From Methyloceanibacter stevinii (lineage in GTDB: Bacteria; Pseudomonadota; Alphaproteobacteria; Rhizobiales; Methyloligellaceae), in contig NZ_LPWE01000011.1 of the NCBI RefSeq assembly GCF_001723355.1, positions 1 to 64,000 of the forward strand: a DNA stretch of 64,000 nucleotides. The letters run 5' to 3'. The position numbers and the translations under genes are program-made. The notes below the pieces were generated by a model, which worked only from the letters and a program-made list of their open reading frames with translations, did not search any database and had not been told where the DNA came from. Positions 8,749 through 18,515 of this stretch are shown here, in pieces; the stretch's first letter is position 1; every line of letters begins with the position of its first letter.

Positions 8749-11700
8749 ATGACGGACACCACAACGCCCCCCGCACACGAAGCGGCACCGAGACCGGTGC
8801 AGCCGCAAACGGAGCGGGACTGGAGCGAGACGCTATTCCTGCCCAAGACCGAGTTTCCGATGAAGGCAGGCCTGCCGAAGCGCGAGCCGGAGCTGCTGCA
8901 GCGCTGGGCCGAGATGGGCCTTTACGGGCGGCTACGCGAGAAGGGCCAGACCCAAGAAAAATTCGTGCTGCATGACGGCCCGCCGTACGCGAACGGCCAT
9001 CTTCATATCGGGCATGCGCTCAACAAGATCCTGAAGGACGTGATCTGCCGCTCCCAATCCATGATGGGCAAGGACGCCAACTATGTGCCTGGCTGGGACT
9101 GTCACGGCTTCCCATCGAATGGAAGGTCGAGGAGGAGAAGTATCGGTCCAAGGGCAAGGCCAAGCCGGACTTCACCGACTCCGAAGCCATCGTCGCCTTT
9201 CGCCGCGAATGCCGCGCCTATGCGGAGCATTGGCTGGACGTGCAGCGCGACGAGTTCAAGCGCCTCGGTATCGAGGGTGACTGGGACGATCCGTACACGA
9301 CGATGAACTACAAGGCCGAGTCCACCATCGCGCGCGAGCTGATGAAGTTCGCCATGAATGGACTCCTGTATCGCGGCTCCAAGCCCGTGATGTGGTCCGT
9401 GGTGGAACGCACGGCTCTCGCGGAAGCCGAAGTCGAGTATCAGGAGATCGAGAGCCCGGCGATCTACGTGAAGTTCCCGGTGATGTTCGCGACCGACGAC
9501 AATCCGAACCCCACATACTTGCAGCATGCCTCGGTGGTGATCTGGACGACGACGCCGTGGACGATTCCCGGCAACCGGGCGGTCTCCTATTCGCCGGCCA
9601 TTTCGTACGGCCTCTACGAGATCACCCAGGCGCCGGAAGACAATTGGGCCAAGGTCGGCGAGCGGCTGATCCTGGCCGATGCGCTTGCCGAGACCGTCAA
9701 GACCGCAGCCCGTATCGAGGGCTGGAACCGGACCGGCGACGTGACGGCCGCGATGCTCAGTCAGATCATGTGCGCGCATCCATTACGCGACGAGGGCGCT
9801 TACCGGTTCAAGGTGCCGCTGCTCGCGGGCGATCACGTCACCGAGGATGCGGGTACCGGCTTCGTGCACACCGCGCCCGGTCATGGCGCGGACGACTACA
9901 ACATATGGGTCGAAAGCGAAGGGCTCCTGCGCGACCGGAACATCGACAAGACGATCCCCTTCACGGTCGACGAGGCCGGCTTCTTCACCAAGGACGCGCC
10001 GCGCTTCGAGGGCAAGCGCGTGGTCGACGACAAGGGCAAGTTCGGCGACGCCAACGAAACCGTCATCCGTGCGCTCATCGAGGCGAAGGCGCTGCTGGCC
10101 CGCGCCCGTTACAAGCACGATTATCCGCATTCCTGGCGGTCCAAGAAGCCCATCATCTTCCGCGCGACGCCACAATGGTTCATCGCCATGGACAAGGACT
10201 TCGAGGCCGGCGACAGCCTGCGCGCCCGTGCCATGGACGCGATCGAGGCGACGCGCTTCGTGCCGCCGCAAGGGGAGAAACGCATCAAGGGCATGGTCGA
10301 GACGCGTCCCGATTGGGTGGTCTCGCGTCAGCGTGCCTGGGGCGTCCCCATCACCGTGTTCGTGCACAAGGAGACCGGCGAGGTCATCCCGCGCCGGGAC
10401 TTCAACGCGTCCGGCGAGTTGATCGACCGCATCGCCGCGGCCTTCGCGGCCGAGGGCGCGGATGCCTGGTTTGTAGAAGGGGCGAAAGACCGCTTCCTGG
10501 ATGGTCTCGTGGACGATCCGGACGCCTGGGAGAAGGTCGGTGACATTCTCGACGTCTGGTTCGACTCCGGGTCCACCCATGCCTTCGTGCTGGAACAGCG
10601 CCCGGATCTGAAATGGCCGGCGTCGCTCTATCTAGAAGGGTCGGACCAGCACCGCGGCTGGTTCCAGTCCTCGCTTCTGGAGGGCTGCGGTACGCGCGGC
10701 CGCGCGCCGTTCGACGAAGTGCTCACCCATGGCTTCGTCAACGACGAGGATGGACGCAAGATGTCGAAGTCGCTCGGCAACGTGGTCTCACCGCAAAAAG
10801 TCATCGAGCAATCGGGTGCGGAGATCCTTCGGCTGTGGGCCATGAGCTCCGATTATGCGGATGACTTGCGCATCGGGCCGGACATCCTCAAGGCGAACGT
10901 TGATTCGTATCGCCGCCTGCGGAACACGCTGCGCTTCCTGCTCGGCAACCTCGCGCATTATCACGACGATCTCACCGTCGCCTATGACGAGATGCCCGAA
11001 CTCGAGCGCTACATGCTTGCCCGTATCGCCGAACTCGATGCGATGGTGCGTGAAGGCTACATCGTCTACGACTTCAAACGCGTCTTCCACGCGCTGCTGA
11101 ATTTCTGCGTCAACGATCTGTCGGCGTTCTATTTGGACATCCGCAAGGACGCGCTTTATTGCGATCCGCACGACAGCCTCACGCGGCGCGCGGCGCTTAC
11201 GGTCATGGACCGGCTCTTCGCCGCGCTCACGGCCTGGCTTGCACCCATGCTGTGCTTCACCATGGAGGAGGCCTGGCTGACGCGCTACCCGCACGACAAG
11301 GGGTCGGTTCATTTGCGCGACTTCCCCGACGTGCCGCACGAGTGGGATGACGCAGGGCTTCGCGAGAAGTGGCGGAAGGTGCGGCAGATCCGGCGCACCG
11401 TGACGGGCGCGCTCGAGGTCGAACGGCGCGAGCGGCGCATCGGCTCGAGCCTGGAGGCCGCGCCGGTCGTCTATGTCGCCGGCGAGGATTTGCGCGGCGC
11501 GCTCGAGGGGCTCGACCTGGCCGAAATCGCGATCACCAGTGGGGCGCGCCTCGTTCCCGGCGAGGGGCCGGCGGACGCCTTCCGGCTCGAGGATGTACCC
11601 GCCGTGGCGGTGGTCTTCGCACGCGCCGAAGGCAACAAATGCGCGCGGTCGTGGAAAGTCCTTCCCGAGGTCGGGGCCGATCCCGAGTTCCCGACCTTGT

Positions 11701-11759
11701 CGCCCCGCGATGCCGAGGCCGTTCGCCAGTACGACCGGCGCGCCGGGCAGGCGGGGTAG
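8749..11759 (+). CDS. ileS: Isoleucyl-tRNA synthetase, with a 1-base deletion
   Basis: Class I synthetase that charges tRNA-Ile. The start ATG at 8749 gives MTDTTTPP and then [21 protein letters not shown], the usual N-terminus of alphaproteobacterial IleS. Signature motifs are [19 protein letters not shown] (HIGH) and [11 protein letters not shown] (KMSKS). The editing domain ([15 protein letters not shown]) and anticodon-binding domain follow. Near 9108 a C is missing in the codons for GWDCHGLPIEW, so the protein is split between two frames; the 3011-bp span plus one base is 1004 codons, a normal length. The C-terminus has only a single KCARSWK cysteine, so no zinc finger of the E. coli type. 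The upstream frame is open into the H1-like region. Confidence 0.93.
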
Positions 11760-11763
11760 CGGC

Positions 11764-12279
11764 ATGCTTCGTCACTGGTTCTGGGGACCCTATTCGCCGC
11801 TCGGGCTTCTCGTGGCCTTGGCGACGCTGGTGGCGGACCAGGGGAACAAGCTGTGGATGCTCTATGTCTACGACATCGGCACCAAGCAGCCCGTCGAGGT
11901 CACGCCGTTCTTCGATCTGATCCTCGTGTGGAACAAGGGCATAAGCTATGGGCTGCTCCAGCAGGATGAGCTGCTCGGGCGTCTGGCGCTCGTCGCGTTC
12001 GCTATTGTCGTGAGCTTGGCCTTGATCGCCTGGCTCGCCCGGATATCGACGGGCCTGACGGCCGTTGCCATCGGGCTCATCGTCGGCGGGGCGGCCGGAA
12101 ATGCCATCGATCGGGCCGTGCACGGCGCCGTGGCGGACTTCTACTCGCTCCACGCCTTCGGCTTTCAGTGGTACATCTTTAATATCGCCGATGTAGCCAT
12201 CGTTGCCGGGGTGGTCGGACTCCTGTATGACTCGCTCTTCGGGGGTCACAAAAAGGCCGGAAACCCCTCTAAAATGTAA
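11764..12279 (+). CDS. lspA: Lipoprotein signal peptidase LspA
   Basis: 171-residue inner-membrane aspartyl protease that removes signal peptides from diacylated prolipoproteins. Four hydrophobic segments are visible. The two catalytic aspartates lie in GNAIDRAVHGAVADFY and FNIADVAIV, and the substrate-contact motif VWNKGISYG is present. It begins four bases after the ileS stop, the common ileS-lspA arrangement, so the two are translated as a unit. Globomycin targets this enzyme family. The following gene is itself a lipoprotein, a plausible substrate. Confidence 0.95.
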   Translation: MLRHWFWGPYSPLGLLVALATLVADQGNKLWMLYVYDIGTKQPVEVTPFFDLILVWNKGISYGLLQQDELLGRLALVAFAIVVSLALIAWLARISTGLTAVAIGLIVGGAAGNAIDRAVHGAVADFYSLHAFGFQWYIFNIADVAIVAGVVGLLYDSLFGGHKKAGNPSKM

Positions 12280-12313
12280 ACAAATCCGGATTTTTGGGGA
12301 TTTGAGGGGACTC

Positions 12314-12931
12314 TTGGGGCACGTCACAGCCATAAATGCCGGACGCCGGCTTGGAACGATCGCGGCAATGCTTGCCTGCGCGGCGCTCCTTGGCGGCTGC
12401 GGCGGCGTCGAGCTCGAAGGCAAAGTCTTCGACTACGCCGGCCTATCCGGCAAGGTCGGCGGTCCGAAGGTCGACCCCACGATGAGCGCGCGGGCCCCTC
12501 TCATGGTGCCGCCGAACACCCGAAGTCTTCCCGCCCCGACCGAGAACCGCTCTATCGCCGCGGCCCGCCAGGATTGGCCGGACGATCCGGAAAAGGTCCG
12601 GGTGCGTGAGGTCGAGCAGCAGAAGGCCGTGGTTGCCGAGGCGGAGGCTGCCGCCGAGCCGCTGAACGCCTACGCGGGCAAAGAGACCCTTATCGACAAG
12701 CTCTTCCAGGGCGGCAAGAAGAAGAGGATCGAGGAACCGGTTCCCGACGTGCCGGAGCCGGATGCATCGGATGCCATCCCGGGATCGAGGTCGACCGTCG
12801 CTACGAGCGGTCAGCCGATCACGCCGCACCAGGCGGAGGCGCCGCTCCCCGACCAGAACAGGCAGGCCTTCGAGCCGAAGACGCCCAGCAGCTACAAGAG
12901 CGGTTCAGGCACCCAACGGGGCCTGTACTAG
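12314..12931 (+). CDS. DUF3035-like lipoprotein (possible BamF)
   Basis: About 205 residues. From the TTG at 12314 there is a basic n-region with RR, a hydrophobic core and the lipobox LLGGC, which argues for an outer-membrane lipoprotein. The ATG at 12368 would leave too short a signal. The segment RAPLMVPPNTRSLPAPT is typical of DUF3035, and in Alphaproteobacteria a DUF3035 protein often follows lspA and precedes M16 peptidases, exactly as here. Members have been described as BamF, an accessory lipoprotein of the outer-membrane protein assembly complex. The rest is low-complexity, charged and probably disordered. Family assignment rests on motif and context, not on a search. Confidence 0.65.
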   Translation: MGHVTAINAGRRLGTIAAMLACAALLGGCGGVELEGKVFDYAGLSGKVGGPKVDPTMSARAPLMVPPNTRSLPAPTENRSIAAARQDWPDDPEKVRVREVEQQKAVVAEAEAAAEPLNAYAGKETLIDKLFQGGKKKRIEEPVPDVPEPDASDAIPGSRSTVATSGQPITPHQAEAPLPDQNRQAFEPKTPSSYKSGSGTQRGLY

Positions 12932-12941
12932 CTGGCGCCGC

Positions 12942-12961
12942 CCCGCGGAGCGGTCCGCGGG
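12942..12961 (+). terminator. GC-rich hairpin after the lspA operon, possible terminator
   Basis: A perfect 8-bp stem, CCCGCGGA - 4 nt - TCCGCGGG, lies 11 bp after the stop of the DUF3035-like gene. No T-run follows, so it is at best a weak or Rho-assisted terminator. The next gene starts about 195 bp downstream. Confidence 0.45.
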
Positions 12962-13156
12962 TGGGTCAAGATCGCAGCTCAATTACCCGGAAACCTTGCG
13001 AATCTGTAAGTTTGGCCACCGCGCGGTGACGGCTAGACTTGTTTGAATCGACGGATCGGGCGTCCCACATGTTAGGGTAGCGCCCACAAGGCGTCACGAG
13101 TGCCGTGGCGCTCGCTTGGCGTCACTTCCTCTAGCCCTCCGCTAAAGGTGCGATGA

Positions 13157-14613
13157 ATGTTCGAACACTGGATCGCCGCGTCCCTCTTCCGGGCCGGTTT
13201 GGTCATAACCCTGGTGAGCCTATCCATGCCAGTTGCTACCCTTACCGCTGAGGCCGACAAGCACCCGTGCCGGCGGCCTCGCCGCAGAAGCCCGGGAAGA
13301 AAGCCTTCGAATTCAAGTTGGAGAACGGGCTCGACGTGGTCGTCATCCCGGACCACCGTGCCCCGGTCGTCACCCAGATGATCTGGTACAAGGTCGGCGC
13401 CGCCGACGAACCCTACGGCGTATCCGGCATCGCTCATTTCCTCGAGCATTTGATGTTCAAGGGCACCGAGACCATCCCGGCAGGCCAGTTCTCGAAGATC
13501 ATTGCCCGCAAGGGTGGGGACGACAATGCCTTCACCAGTCAGGACGTAACGGCCTATTTTCAGCGCGTCGCCAAGGATCGACTTGCCTCCGTGATGGAGA
13601 TGGAGGCCGACCGCATGAAGAACCTGCGTCTGACCGAAAACGATGTGAACACCGAGCGCAACGTGATTCTCGAGGAGCGGCGCTCCCGGGTCGACAACGA
13701 TCCGAGCAGCCTCCTGCAAGAGCAGATGATGGCCGCCCTCTACCGCAATCACCCCTATGGCATTCCGGTCATCGGCTGGGAGCACGAGATCGCGAAGCTC
13801 AACCGGGAAGATGCGTTCGCGTTCTACGACCGGTTCTATGCGCCTGACAATGCAGTCTTGGTCGTCGCCGGCGACGTTGAGCCCGACGAAGTGCGGGCCC
13901 TCGCCGAAGAGACCTTCGGCAAGGTTCCGGCGCATGGTGATCTGACAAAGCGCGAGCGTCCCGCCGAGCCCAAGCATGATGCGTCGGTCACCGTTACGCT
14001 CGAGGACCCTCGTGCCGGCCGTACGACCGTTCAGCGGCTATACATCGCGCCGAGCTACACCACCGGGAAGCCCGGCGAGGCTGAAGCCCTCGAGCTTCTT
14101 GCCCGGATCATGGCGCATGGCAGCACGGGCCGTATCTACAAGAGCCTGGTCGTCGACAAGGAGGCCGCGGCCTCGGCGGGTGGCTGGTACTCGGAATCGG
14201 GCCTCGACTCCGGGCGTATCGGCTTCTACGCGATCGCCGGCGACAATGACACGCCCGAGGAGATGGAAGCCGCGATCGACGCAGTCATCGAAGACGTTCG
14301 CGCCAATGGCGTGACCCAGGAAGAACTCGATCGAGCGCGCGCCGCGCTCCTGGCCGAGTACGTCTACAACTCGGACTCCATCTCGCGCATGGCCCGACAG
14401 TATGGCTGGCGTCTGGCGGTGGGGCTCGATGTCGAGGACGTGGAGGACTGGCCGAACCGGATCAAGGCGGTCACGACCGACGACGTCCGCAAGGCGGCGG
14501 TGGACCACCTCTTGGACGAGAATTCGGTGACGGGCATCCTCAAGCCCGCGCCGGAACACACGAGCAAGGTGCAGGAAAAGCCGGTACCTGCGGCTACCAA
14601 GGACAAGTCATAA
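13157..14613 (+). CDS. M16 zinc metallopeptidase, periplasmic, with a 1-base deletion
   Basis: Peptidase of the pitrilysin/PqqF-like M16 family with an intact inverted zinc motif HFLEH in GIAHFLEHLMFKGT and the downstream glutamate in NVILEERRSR. The signal peptide (ASLFRAGLVITLVSLSMPV) is encoded from ATG 13157 in one frame. The mature part starts in the next frame at about 13267, so one base is missing near 13267. The 1457-bp span plus one gives 486 codons. The next gene encodes a second M16 protein without the zinc site; such pairs usually form a heterodimer with one catalytic subunit. The natural substrates are not known; degradation of small exported peptides is likely. Confidence 0.87.
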
Positions 14614-14614
14614 G

Positions 14615-16030
14615 ATGCCGGTTACGGTCCGCACCTCGCTGGCGGTGTTTGGCCTGTGTCTCGCCGTCGCGGCACAGATGTTTCTTGCTCCCTCCGCGAT
14701 GGCCCAGAAGGCGCTGCCCGACTCCGCGGCGCCATTGGCCAAAGAGACCGCTCAAGGACATACGATGAGTATCCAAGAAGTCACGAGCCCGGGCGGAATC
14801 AAGGCCTGGCTTGTAGAGAGCCACGTCAATCCGCTGATCTCGATCCGCTTCGCCTTTTTCGGCGGAGCGGCCCAAGATGCGCCCGGGAAAGAGGGGCAGG
14901 CCTATTTCGTAACCTCAATGATGGACGAGGGCGCGGGCGAACTCGACGCGACCGCGTTCCAGGAGCGTTCGGAATCCTTGGCGATGCAGTTGGATTTCGA
15001 TGCCAGCCGCGACGTCATGCTGGGCTCGCTGCAAACCCTGACCGAAAACAAGGACGAAGTGTTTGAACTGGCCCGTCTCGCCATGACGGAGCCGCGCTTC
15101 GACGAAAGCGCGACGGCACGTGTGAAGGCGCAGATCCTGGCTGGGCTCAAATACGACGAGAACGACCCTGCCACGGTCGCCTCCATTGCCTGGGATCGCC
15201 TGGCTTTCCGCGACCATCCCTATGGCCGTCCCGTCAAGGGCTCGCCTGAATCGATCAGCGCGATCACGGACGACGACCTCCACGACTATGTTCATCGCGT
15301 CTTCGCGCGGGACAAGCTCGTCGTTTCTGCTGTCGGCGACATCACGCCCGAGGAACTCGGCAAGGCCTTGGACACCCTGTTCGGCGGCCTCCCCGAGAAG
15401 GCCGACCTGCGTGACGTGGCGGACGCCGAGCCGCCGCTCGGCCCCGCGCGCGAAGTCATCAAGATGAATGTTCCGCAGTCCTTCGCGCAGTTCGGTTTCC
15501 GCGGTATCGCGCGGCACGACGACGACTTCATCCCGGCTTACATCCTGAACTACATCATCGGCGGCGGCGGTTTTTCATCGCGGCTGATGGAGGAGGTCCG
15601 CGAGAAGCGCGGGCTCGCCTATTCGGTGACGTCCAACCTCTTCCCCTATCAGCATGGGTCGGTCTTTGTCGGCAATGTCGCGACGAAGAACGAGGCCGTC
15701 GGTCAGTCCCTGAAAGTGATTCAGGACGAGTTGGAAGACGTTGCGGAGAACGGTCTGACCGAGGACCAGCTCGATGCGGCCAAATCCTATCTTACGGGCG
15801 CCTACGCCTTGCGGTTCGAGTCCTCGTCGAGCATCGCCAATCAGCTCCTGTGGATTCAGATCGAGGATCTCGGCATCGACTATGTCACCAAGCGCAACGC
15901 GCTGATCGAGGCGGTGACGCTTGACGATATCAAGCGCGTCGCAGGCCGCTTGCTCGCCGCGGATCAGCTCATCACCACGATCGTGGGCCAGCCCGTCGAG
16001 GAACCCGTCACCGAAGGCGCGCCAGGCTAG
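14615..16030 (+). CDS. M16-family protein lacking the zinc-binding motif (partner subunit)
   Basis: 471 residues with a cleavable signal peptide (SLAVFGLCLAVAAQMFLAP, cleavage near AMA-QK). The fold matches M16: the N-terminal domain and the glycine-rich loop GGGGFSSRLMEEVREKRGLAYS are clear. At the expected zinc site the sequence reads YFVTSMMDEGAG, with no HxxEH, so this is the non-catalytic partner. It begins one base after the stop of the catalytic M16 gene and the two are certainly co-expressed. In related pairs the inactive subunit helps hold substrate in the chamber. Confidence 0.88.
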   Translation: MPVTVRTSLAVFGLCLAVAAQMFLAPSAMAQKALPDSAAPLAKETAQGHTMSIQEVTSPGGIKAWLVESHVNPLISIRFAFFGGAAQDAPGKEGQAYFVTSMMDEGAGELDATAFQERSESLAMQLDFDASRDVMLGSLQTLTENKDEVFELARLAMTEPRFDESATARVKAQILAGLKYDENDPATVASIAWDRLAFRDHPYGRPVKGSPESISAITDDDLHDYVHRVFARDKLVVSAVGDITPEELGKALDTLFGGLPEKADLRDVADAEPPLGPAREVIKMNVPQSFAQFGFRGIARHDDDFIPAYILNYIIGGGGFSSRLMEEVREKRGLAYSVTSNLFPYQHGSVFVGNVATKNEAVGQSLKVIQDELEDVAENGLTEDQLDAAKSYLTGAYALRFESSSSIANQLLWIQIEDLGIDYVTKRNALIEAVTLDDIKRVAGRLLAADQLITTIVGQPVEEPVTEGAPG

Positions 16031-16160
16031 GCTGCTGCCCGGCTGGGCTGTCTGCCCGCCGGGCTTTCCCGGCCACAGAATCGGGTAAGGTGAGACCGCC
16101 CGGCACTGACGCGCAGCGCGTCGGGCCGGGGCAATCGGTTCAGGGCACGAGAGACAAGGC

Positions 16161-18002
16161 ATGGCCATTCGTCAGCTGCCGCCGAATCTCATCAATCGCA
16201 TTGCCGCGGGTGAGGTGGTCGAGCGGCCCGCAAGCGTCGTCAAGGAATTGGTGGAAAACGCGATCGATGCGGGAGCGTCCCGCATCGACGTGACCGTGAG
16301 CGGGGGCGGGCTTCAGCTCATCCGGGTGGCCGATGACGGCGCGGGTATGAGCGCGGGCGACCTGGATCTCGCCGTCGAGCGCCATGCTACGTCCAAGCTC
16401 AAGGGCGAGGATCTCTCCCACATCATGACGCTCGGTTTTCCGGGGCGAAGCGCTGCCGTCCATCGCGCCGTGGCCAGGCTCCGTATCACCAGCCGGGCCC
16501 GGGACGCAGGTGAGGCGTTCAGCATCGAGGTCGACGGCGGCCGCAAGGCGCCGCTCAAGCCCGCAGCGCGTTCCACCGGCACCGATGTCGAGGTGCGCGA
16601 TCTCTTCTACGCCACGCCAGCCCGCCTGAAATTCATGAAGACCGAGCGGGCCGAGACCACCGCCATTACCGATGCGGTGAAGCGCCTGGCCATGGCACAT
16701 TCGGAGATCGCGTTCTCGCTCTCCAACGGCGAGCGCACCACGCTGCGGCTGGAGGCCAGCCCGCCGGGGCTTCTCGACCATGGCTTGGCCCGTCTCGGGC
16801 GTATCCTGGGCGCCGAGTTCGTGGACGACGCTCTCCCGGTGTCTGCCACCCGGGGCACTGTCAGGGTCGAGGGGTACGCGGGCCTGCCGACGCTCCACCG
16901 TCCGAACGGGCTCAGCATCTATCTCGTGGTCAACGGGCGCCCCGTGCGCGACCGCCTGATCGCCGGCACGGTCCGGGCGGCCTACGGGGATCTCGTGCCG
17001 CGCGGCCGCTACCCCATGGTCGCGCTGTTCGTGGACATGCCGCCCGAGGAGGTCGACGTGAACGTGCACCCGGCCAAGACGGAGCTGCGGTTTCGCGACG
17101 CCAACGGCATGCGGTCGCTGTTGATCGGGGCCGTGCGGGAGGCTCTGGGCGAGGCGGGACACCGGGCGACGGGCAGTCTGGCTCATGAGCCTTGCAGCGC
17201 ATGCGCCCGGCCGAATACGTCTCGCCCATCGAGGACACCGGACCGCGCGTCTATCAGAGCGGGCCGCAGGCCTATGCCGGTGCGCAAAGAGTCTCCTACC
17301 CGGCGCCCGGTCGGGCGGGCTTCAATGACCAGGCTCAGGCGCCGCTCGGAGGTGTCGCGGCGCCCTCGGCGGACATGCGCGGGACCACGGCGATCGAGGG
17401 AACCCACGGATGCGTACCCGCTCGGCGCCGCGCGCGCCCAGATCCAGGACACCTTCATCATCGCGCAAACGGGCGATGCGCTCGTCATTGTCGATCAACA
17501 CGCCGCCCATGAGCGGCTGGTCTATGAGCGCCTGAAAACTGCGCTCGACAATGGCGGCGTGGCACGGCAGATGCTGTTGATCCCCGACATCGTGGAACTG
17601 GCGCCCGAGCCATCGGACAGTCTGCTCGGCGCCGTGGACGAGCTGGAGCGGTTCGGTCTCGTCATCGAGAGTTTCGGGCCGCAAGCGCTGGCCGTCCGGG
17701 AAGTGCCGGCTTTGCTCGGCGCCTGCGATACGCGGACGCTCCTCACCGATCTTGCGGGGCTCCTCATGGAAGCCGAAGACGGGAGCGGTGCGGAGGTCTT
17801 GCGCGACCGGCTCGATCATGTCCTTTCCACCATGGCCTGCCATGGCAGCGTTCGCGCCGGACGGCGCCTATCGCCGGAGGAGATGAACGCGCTGCTGCGG
17901 GACATGGAGAAGACGCCGTTCTCCGGCCAGTGCAATCACGGGCGCCCCACCTATGTTGAGCTGAAGCTCACCGACATCGAAAAGCTGTTCCAGCGCCGCT
18001 AG
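16161..18002 (+). CDS. mutL: DNA mismatch repair protein MutL, two internal frame-shifted stretches
   Basis: GHKL-ATPase that couples MutS mismatch recognition to strand incision. Visible landmarks are NRIAAGEVVERPASVVKELVEN, the DAG and DDGAGM ATP motifs, ATSKL, STGTDVEVRDLFYATPARLKF, VDVNVHPAKTELRF, and the C-terminal ACHGSVRAGRRL and CNHGRPTY (endonuclease metal-site type). Between about 16437 and 16473 the frame is off by one, so the conserved GFRGEALPSI motif reads as GFPGRSAAVHR: an extra T near 16437 and a missing G near 16473 explain it. A second off-frame stretch (about 17185-17400) covers the linker, which reads sensibly in the +2 frame. The gene length is unchanged because the errors cancel. 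Confidence 0.93.
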   Translation: MAIRQLPPNLINRIAAGEVVERPASVVKELVENAIDAGASRIDVTVSGGGLQLIRVADDGAGMSAGDLDLAVERHATSKLKGEDLSHIMTLGFPGRSAAVHRAVARLRITSRARDAGEAFSIEVDGGRKAPLKPAARSTGTDVEVRDLFYATPARLKFMKTERAETTAITDAVKRLAMAHSEIAFSLSNGERTTLRLEASPPGLLDHGLARLGRILGAEFVDDALPVSATRGTVRVEGYAGLPTLHRPNGLSIYLVVNGRPVRDRLIAGTVRAAYGDLVPRGRYPMVALFVDMPPEEVDVNVHPAKTELRFRDANGMRSLLIGAVREALGEAGHRATGSLAHEPCSACARPNTSRPSRTPDRASIRAGRRPMPVRKESPTRRPVGRASMTRLRRRSEVSRRPRRTCAGPRRSREPTDAYPLGAARAQIQDTFIIAQTGDALVIVDQHAAHERLVYERLKTALDNGGVARQMLLIPDIVELAPEPSDSLLGAVDELERFGLVIESFGPQALAVREVPALLGACDTRTLLTDLAGLLMEAEDGSGAEVLRDRLDHVLSTMACHGSVRAGRRLSPEEMNALLRDMEKTPFSGQCNHGRPTYVELKLTDIEKLFQRR

Positions 18003-18009
18003 GCGTCTC

Positions 18010-18504
18010 TCAGAGCTCGACGCGATCCTTGCCGCGATGGCTCTCGACGCAGGACTTCAGGGCCTCTAGAGCTTCGCCCGTCTTTGGGCGCTGAAGCACA
18101 AACTCCTTCTCCGGGAGATTGACGCGAAACTCCTTGCCCTCGCTGATGGCGCGCGCCAGCGGGCTGCCGCTCTCGATAGGAATGAGGACGCCGTTGTCCG
18201 CCACGACGTCGGCCATCGCCGCGACCGAGTCGATCCCTTCCACGTGGACCAGCGTAGGTTTCTGCTCGCCCGGTTTCAGCTTGAGAACCGGGTCGGCGAC
18301 AATCATCCCCAGATCGCTGCTATGGGTCATGACGAAGCCGACCGTGGTCTGCTCGGGATCGGGCATGAGAATTGTGCAATCGGTGAAGACGCCTTCGCCA
18401 TTGAAGTTGGCGCGCCCCTGCCAATCGCCGGTCTGGAACGTGTCCCCGCTCGGCGAGGCGGCGGCGAGAACCAAACCGAGACAGGTGAATGCCCATAGTC
18501 GCAT
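18010..18504 (-). CDS. Putative exported protein of unknown function
   Basis: 164 residues from the ATG at 18502-18504 with a GGAG site a few bases upstream. A short signal peptide (MRLWAFTCLGLVLAAASPS) is followed by a mature domain with FQTGDWQGRANFNGEGVFTDCTILMP and a C-terminal LKSCVESHRGKDRVEL. The two cysteines could form a disulfide. I do not recognise the family. It is transcribed after rsmD (11-bp gap) and converges with mutL, whose stop is 8 bp away. It may be co-transcribed with rsmD and the pseudouridine synthase gene without sharing their function. Confidence 0.7.
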   Translation of the reverse strand: MRLWAFTCLGLVLAAASPSGDTFQTGDWQGRANFNGEGVFTDCTILMPDPEQTTVGFVMTHSSDLGMIVADPVLKLKPGEQKPTLVHVEGIDSVAAMADVVADNGVLIPIESGSPLARAISEGKEFRVNLPEKEFVLQRPKTGEALEALKSCVESHRGKDRVEL

Positions 18505-18515
18505 CGTCTTCTCCT

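Noticed and set aside
12932-13156. tRNA gene in the gap after the DUF3035-like gene
   Set aside because: No GGTTCGAATCC-like T arm or acceptor stem could be found in this or any other gap in the window.
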